64,000 nucleotides of DNA from Sesamum alatum (taxonomy: Eukaryota > Streptophyta > Magnoliopsida > Lamiales > Pedaliaceae), in the NCBI GenBank assembly GCA_034509735.1, contig JACGWO010000002.1, forward strand, positions 42,487,702-42,551,701, given 5' to 3'. The notes below the pieces were generated by a model that did not search any database, had not been told where the DNA came from, and saw only the letters and a program-made list of their open reading frames with translations. Below are positions 60,241 to 64,000 of the stretch, piece after piece. The first letter of the stretch is position 1. Each line of letters starts with the position of its first letter. The position numbers were made by a program, and so were the translations under genes.

Positions 60241-60269
60241 AAAAAAAAAGAAAACGAAAAAGATTATGT

Positions 60270-60380
60270 GTGGGGGTGGCAATGGGGCGGGTTTGGGTGG
60301 ACCCGGGACCCGTCCCGCCAACTTCGGGAAGGATCTGGGACCCGCCCACCCCGGCACAAAACCCGTCGGGGCTAACCCAG
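60270..60380 (+). repeat. GC-rich repeat fragment
   Basis: GGGGTGGCAATGGGGCGGGTTTGG followed by alternating 'acccgggacccg' and 'gggacccgccc' is a common dispersed plant repeat type. A related short piece occurs at 60697-60720 (GGGGTGGGATCCGCTACC). It probably marks the ends of one small element spanning 60270-60760, but no target duplication was found. Confidence 0.4.
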
Positions 60381-60919
60381 TAGACTCGATTATTTTTATT
60401 TTTTTATTTGTTCTATAAATTCAAAAAAAATTAATATATCAATTATAAATAAAATTGTTCATGATCTAATCAAATTCAAATAAAAAGAAGATTTTCAAGT
60501 ACAACTGAAATTGTTCATAATAAAACAATCCAAACAATTCATAGCGATTATACATTAGTAACTACTTCTTCGTCTTTCTCATCATTAAGTATTGTAGGAC
60601 AATTTTTCAATTTATCAATTGTTGAACAATACCTAATATTTATCCTATCAAAATAATATATATATAATATATATATATATAAATGGGCTGAGTCGTCTGG
60701 GGTGGGATCCGCTACCTGCCTCGTCAATTTTTTAGATCCAAACCCACCATAATTATGGGACCTATTCGCAATTTAAAAAGATAAAACACTAAATGCCAAA
60801 ATACAAATCATAAGTCACGACAATTGCATTTAATCATGTATGTAAATGCAGTATCTACATCTGTAGAGAGAGTACCTACAGGAAGAGCATTACCTGAAAA
60901 CCTTTGAGGAGTTTGTGCT

Positions 60920-63652
60920 ATGGCTGAGGCTGCTGTAGAGATCTTGAAACTCAGCATCGATCTCCTCCTTCAGTCCCGAGGCTTCAACCATGTCGGAGTT
61001 CGCCATCAAGTTTCCAAGATCAAGCTCGAATTAGACAGCATGAGGTCGTTCCTCAAGGACGCCGAAAGATACAAAGACAGCAACGAAGGGCTCCGCTGTT
61101 GGGTAACGCAAGTGCGTGATGCAGCGCTGAAGGCCGAAGACGTGGTGGACGAGTTCTTGTATAATTTATACAGCATGGAACGAGGCGGGCTCGTGGGGTT
61201 CCTCCGGCGAGCTGTTAGCTTGCCCAGGGAGATGTGGAGGAGACATCAAACTGTAGCCCTGTTGAAGGAGATCAAATATGAGATCAAGGAGATTGCAGAC
61301 AGAAGCAAGAGATATGATCTCAGCTGCCACATAGAGGAAGATCATACCTTGCATCATTCCCTCAATTATGCACAGAATTTTAGAGAAACTGCTTTCTTTG
61401 TTGAGCCTGCGGAGGTGGTCGGGATCGACGAAGAAAGCGGTCAGCTGGAAGAGTGGTTGGTGGCCGGAGAGAAACAACGCAGCGTTATATCCATAGTCGG
61501 CATGGCTGGCTCGGGAAAGACAACGTTAGCTGCTCGCGCGTATAACAGCCAGGCCGTGAAGAGATCGTTCAACTGTTTTGCGTGGGTGTTCATTTCCCAG
61601 AACTACATGATTGAGGACCTTCTCAGGAAGATAATGAACGAGTTCTCAAGTGCGCGATCGGATTTCACTCACATGGCCTCAACATCGACAACGAATTACA
61701 AGCAGTTGGTGGAGACTCTTGTTCACTTCTTGCAGGATAAGCGGTACATAATTGTTCTGGATGATGTGTGGAGCAGCATTTTGTGGAAGCAGGTGAGCGT
61801 TGCGCTTCCTGATCATCATAACGGGAGTCGAGTAATAATTACAACTCGAAAGGAAGACATAGCTTTGTACCCTTATGGGCCGGGAAGCCATGTACTCCAA
61901 TCTAAGCTGCTGTCGAAGGATGAAGCGTGGATGCTCTTCTGCAACAAGGCCTTTTGCAACGAAGGCTCTTGTCCGCCAGAGCTCGAGGATGTAGCTCGGG
62001 CGTTAGTCATGAAATGTGACGGTCTACCTCTTGCAATACTAGCACTAGGTGGGCTGATGGCTTCTAAGAATAGATCAGAACTGAAATGGAAGGAAGTCCA
62101 CGACAGTCTCAGTTGGCATATAAGCAACAATCCTATGCTAGATGAAGTAAGAACAATCTTGCTGCTTAGCTTCAAAGACTTACCGTATTTTCTCAAGAAT
62201 TGTTTTCTCTACTTGTGCTGTTTCCCCATTGAGCATTGGGTTGGAGCAGGGAGGGTGATCAGGATGTGGATGGCCGAAGGATTTCTTGAAGAACGAAAAG
62301 ACATTTCTCAAGAAGATGTAGGGAAAATCTATCTCAGAGAACTCATCTCCAGAAACCTTCTTCAAGTTGAGAAGCATGACAGTTTCTTGAGGCCTAAACT
62401 CTGTAAACTGCATGACCTGATGTGGGAATTAGCACATTGCATGTCAGATAGAGAGCACTTTGTATCCGTCTGCGAACCACGGGATCTGGAAGATGAAGTA
62501 AGAGCTCGTCGTTTATCCTTTCATGCTGTTGAATCTACTCTTCGGCCAGGCCATGATATGAGATATGTCCGTTCTTTCTCCGCCTTCAATGTTAAAGATC
62601 AAAACGCCCTTCCCCTGGACAGTCTTTTACTGAACTTCAGATTGCTAAGGGTGCTGGAGTTGATGGACGCCCCGATCGATAACTTACCTAGAACCTTGGG
62701 TAAGTTATTCAATCTCAGATACTTGGGTCTGAAAGGGACTAAGATCAGCGAGCTTCCAACTACTATTGGCAGACTTCGGAATCTTCTGACTCTTGATATC
62801 AGAAGAACACTAGTAAAGGTACTTCCTAGAGAAATTGGAAAGCTGCGTAATTTAAGGCATCTTCTCATCTACGCCGGTTCTTATGAAGAAGGATTCTTTT
62901 ACTACATAAGAGGCCTCAAGGGTCCAAACTCCATAGTGAAGTTAAAGCACTTACAAGTTCTAAACTGCCTCGAAGCAAATTCAGACATAGTGAGAGGAAT
63001 CCGAGAGCTGACACAACTCAGAAGACTCCAGCTGACAAATTTGAACGAACAAGACGGGAGAGACTTATGTGCCGCCATTGAGAAGATGAAAGGCCTTCAC
63101 CACCTCCTCCTAATGTCAAAAAACAAACACGAGTTCCTCCAAGTGGACCGACTATCCTCCGCCCCTTTAAACCTCAGGAAACTTACTTTGGCAGGGAGAT
63201 TAAAGGATTTGCCGGGGTGGTTTTGTTTGCTTCGCAACGTAATACATTTACACTTGCACTGGAGCCAACTACCCACCGATTCTATTCCATGCATCAGTAA
63301 GCTGCCAGTTCTGGAGCGCCTTACTCTGATCAATGCCTATAGTCATGACAAAAGGCAAATGTGCTTCAATGGAGGGTTCTCAAGACTAAAGGAATTGTAC
63401 CTTGGTAATTTCCCCGAACTGGTTGAGATCATGATCTACGAGGGAACAATGTCGAGTCTTGTGCGCATGACTCTGCATGACTGCGCCAAGCTGAGACGGG
63501 TTCCTCGGGGAATTGAACACCTCAGAAATGTGCAGAGTCTAAACCTGAAAAATGCATCAGAAGAACTCATTGGAAGTATTCATGGAGAAAACTCTAGTGA
63601 TTATCCAAGGGTGCAACGTATACCGAGTGTAAATTATGATCCACCTTCTTGA
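60920..63652 (+). CDS. CC-NBS-LRR immune receptor, RPM1-like, single exon
   Basis: One uninterrupted frame of 910 aa. The coiled-coil domain (1-160) carries EDVVDEF at 73-79, the EDVID motif. The NB-ARC domain has its motifs in order: P-loop GMAGSGKTT 194-202, kinase-2 IIVLDDVW 277-284, RNBS-B GSRVIITTR 302-310, GLPLA 368-372, RNBS-D CFLYLCCFP 428-436 and an MHD motif changed to LHD at 498-500. About a dozen irregular leucine-rich repeats follow from about 560. NLRs of this type sense pathogen effectors or guard host targets and trigger cell death; the recognised effector cannot be deduced. The start MAEAAVEILKLSIDLLLQ loosely resembles the MADA-type N-terminal helix. All key nucleotide-binding residues are present, so the gene looks intact. 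A 3' UTR intron is possible at about 63677-63760. Confidence 0.96.
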   Translation: MAEAAVEILKLSIDLLLQSRGFNHVGVRHQVSKIKLELDSMRSFLKDAERYKDSNEGLRCWVTQVRDAALKAEDVVDEFLYNLYSMERGGLVGFLRRAVSLPREMWRRHQTVALLKEIKYEIKEIADRSKRYDLSCHIEEDHTLHHSLNYAQNFRETAFFVEPAEVVGIDEESGQLEEWLVAGEKQRSVISIVGMAGSGKTTLAARAYNSQAVKRSFNCFAWVFISQNYMIEDLLRKIMNEFSSARSDFTHMASTSTTNYKQLVETLVHFLQDKRYIIVLDDVWSSILWKQVSVALPDHHNGSRVIITTRKEDIALYPYGPGSHVLQSKLLSKDEAWMLFCNKAFCNEGSCPPELEDVARALVMKCDGLPLAILALGGLMASKNRSELKWKEVHDSLSWHISNNPMLDEVRTILLLSFKDLPYFLKNCFLYLCCFPIEHWVGAGRVIRMWMAEGFLEERKDISQEDVGKIYLRELISRNLLQVEKHDSFLRPKLCKLHDLMWELAHCMSDREHFVSVCEPRDLEDEVRARRLSFHAVESTLRPGHDMRYVRSFSAFNVKDQNALPLDSLLLNFRLLRVLELMDAPIDNLPRTLGKLFNLRYLGLKGTKISELPTTIGRLRNLLTLDIRRTLVKVLPREIGKLRNLRHLLIYAGSYEEGFFYYIRGLKGPNSIVKLKHLQVLNCLEANSDIVRGIRELTQLRRLQLTNLNEQDGRDLCAAIEKMKGLHHLLLMSKNKHEFLQVDRLSSAPLNLRKLTLAGRLKDLPGWFCLLRNVIHLHLHWSQLPTDSIPCISKLPVLERLTLINAYSHDKRQMCFNGGFSRLKELYLGNFPELVEIMIYEGTMSSLVRMTLHDCAKLRRVPRGIEHLRNVQSLNLKNASEELIGSIHGENSSDYPRVQRIPSVNYDPPS

Positions 63653-64000
63653 GTGATTTAGATACAGGTACTTCCTCATCAATCCTTTTCCCGTTGTATT
63701 CTGCTGCAGTACTGATAATGATAAGGTTTCATGTCTTTGATGCTAATAATGTTAATGCAGACGACTTTGAAGGCAGTCGAGAGGTGTCTCCAGCTTCTTG
63801 AACTGATAACATTAAGGCGCCAGAGTTAGCCCAGAGATTAAGTTATCATATATTTCTTGTGTCTCTGTGTTATTCTCTTCTTTGTTCCTTTGAATCCTCA
63901 TTCATGAGTTATTATTGGATTGAAGTGGATAGTATTGTGTAATATGGAAAATTCTTACACAAATCAGGATTAGTCGAATCAAATCAATTACAAAACAAGT
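63653..64000 (+). other. 3' region of the NLR gene
   Basis: Likely 3' UTR and downstream flank. A possible intron (ACAG|GTACTTCC ... AATGCAG|ACGAC) would lie wholly after the stop codon. No further gene begins before the window ends. Confidence 0.4.

Noticed and set aside
61166..63333. Antisense open frames within the NLR gene
   Set aside because: They are shadows of the 910-aa NLR frame and match no family.

Overview
The window is nuclear DNA from a eudicot plant. It carries multi-exon genes with GT-AG introns whose products are plant-specific or plant-typed (a pinoresinol-lariciresinol reductase, an EDR2 protein, a GRF transcription factor with a miR396 site, a CNL immune receptor). These sit in very AT-rich intergenic DNA loaded with short non-autonomous transposons. 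A Lamiales-type genome is a guess; the sequence does not fix the species.

Layout. 136-2763 (-): four-exon PLR gene, with a foldback transposon in intron 1. 2.8-8.7 kb: AT-rich repeat relics. 8735-9700 (+): a broken second PLR copy. 10846-20283 (-): 22-exon EDR2-like gene encoding 732 aa. 21.3-26.0 kb: a four-copy tandem repeat and a cluster of foldback elements, one carrying a SINE and one (24862-25958) with a GC-rich core and exact 10-bp target duplication. 28452-29507 (+): DUF716 membrane protein. 30641-32821 (+): CDC20-like gene with a one-base frameshift. 33.9-35.8 kb: small Helitron, LTR fragment, hAT-like relic. 36113-39333 (+): MOB1. 41752-47134 (+): GRF transcription factor. 47.6-52.7 kb: tandem repeats, a second SINE, a second GC-cored foldback element and smaller relatives. 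53.0-55.3 kb: decayed Mutator-like transposase with a possible partner ORF. 55.9-60.0 kb: a Helitron array built from repeated head segments and interrupted by a foldback element. 60920-63652 (+): intronless CC-NBS-LRR gene.

The genes do not form a pathway. They are ordinary single plant genes: lignan synthesis, lipid-binding defence regulation, APC/C activation, Hippo/MEN signalling, growth control and pathogen sensing. The main interest is the transposon landscape: at least a dozen foldback elements share GGGTAAATTAC- or GGATAAATTGCA-type ends, several have exact 9-10 bp target duplications (a Mutator-type size), and two have acquired GC-rich cores. The frameshifted CDC20 copy and the PLR pseudogene are also notable. 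No wholly new multi-gene system was recognised.
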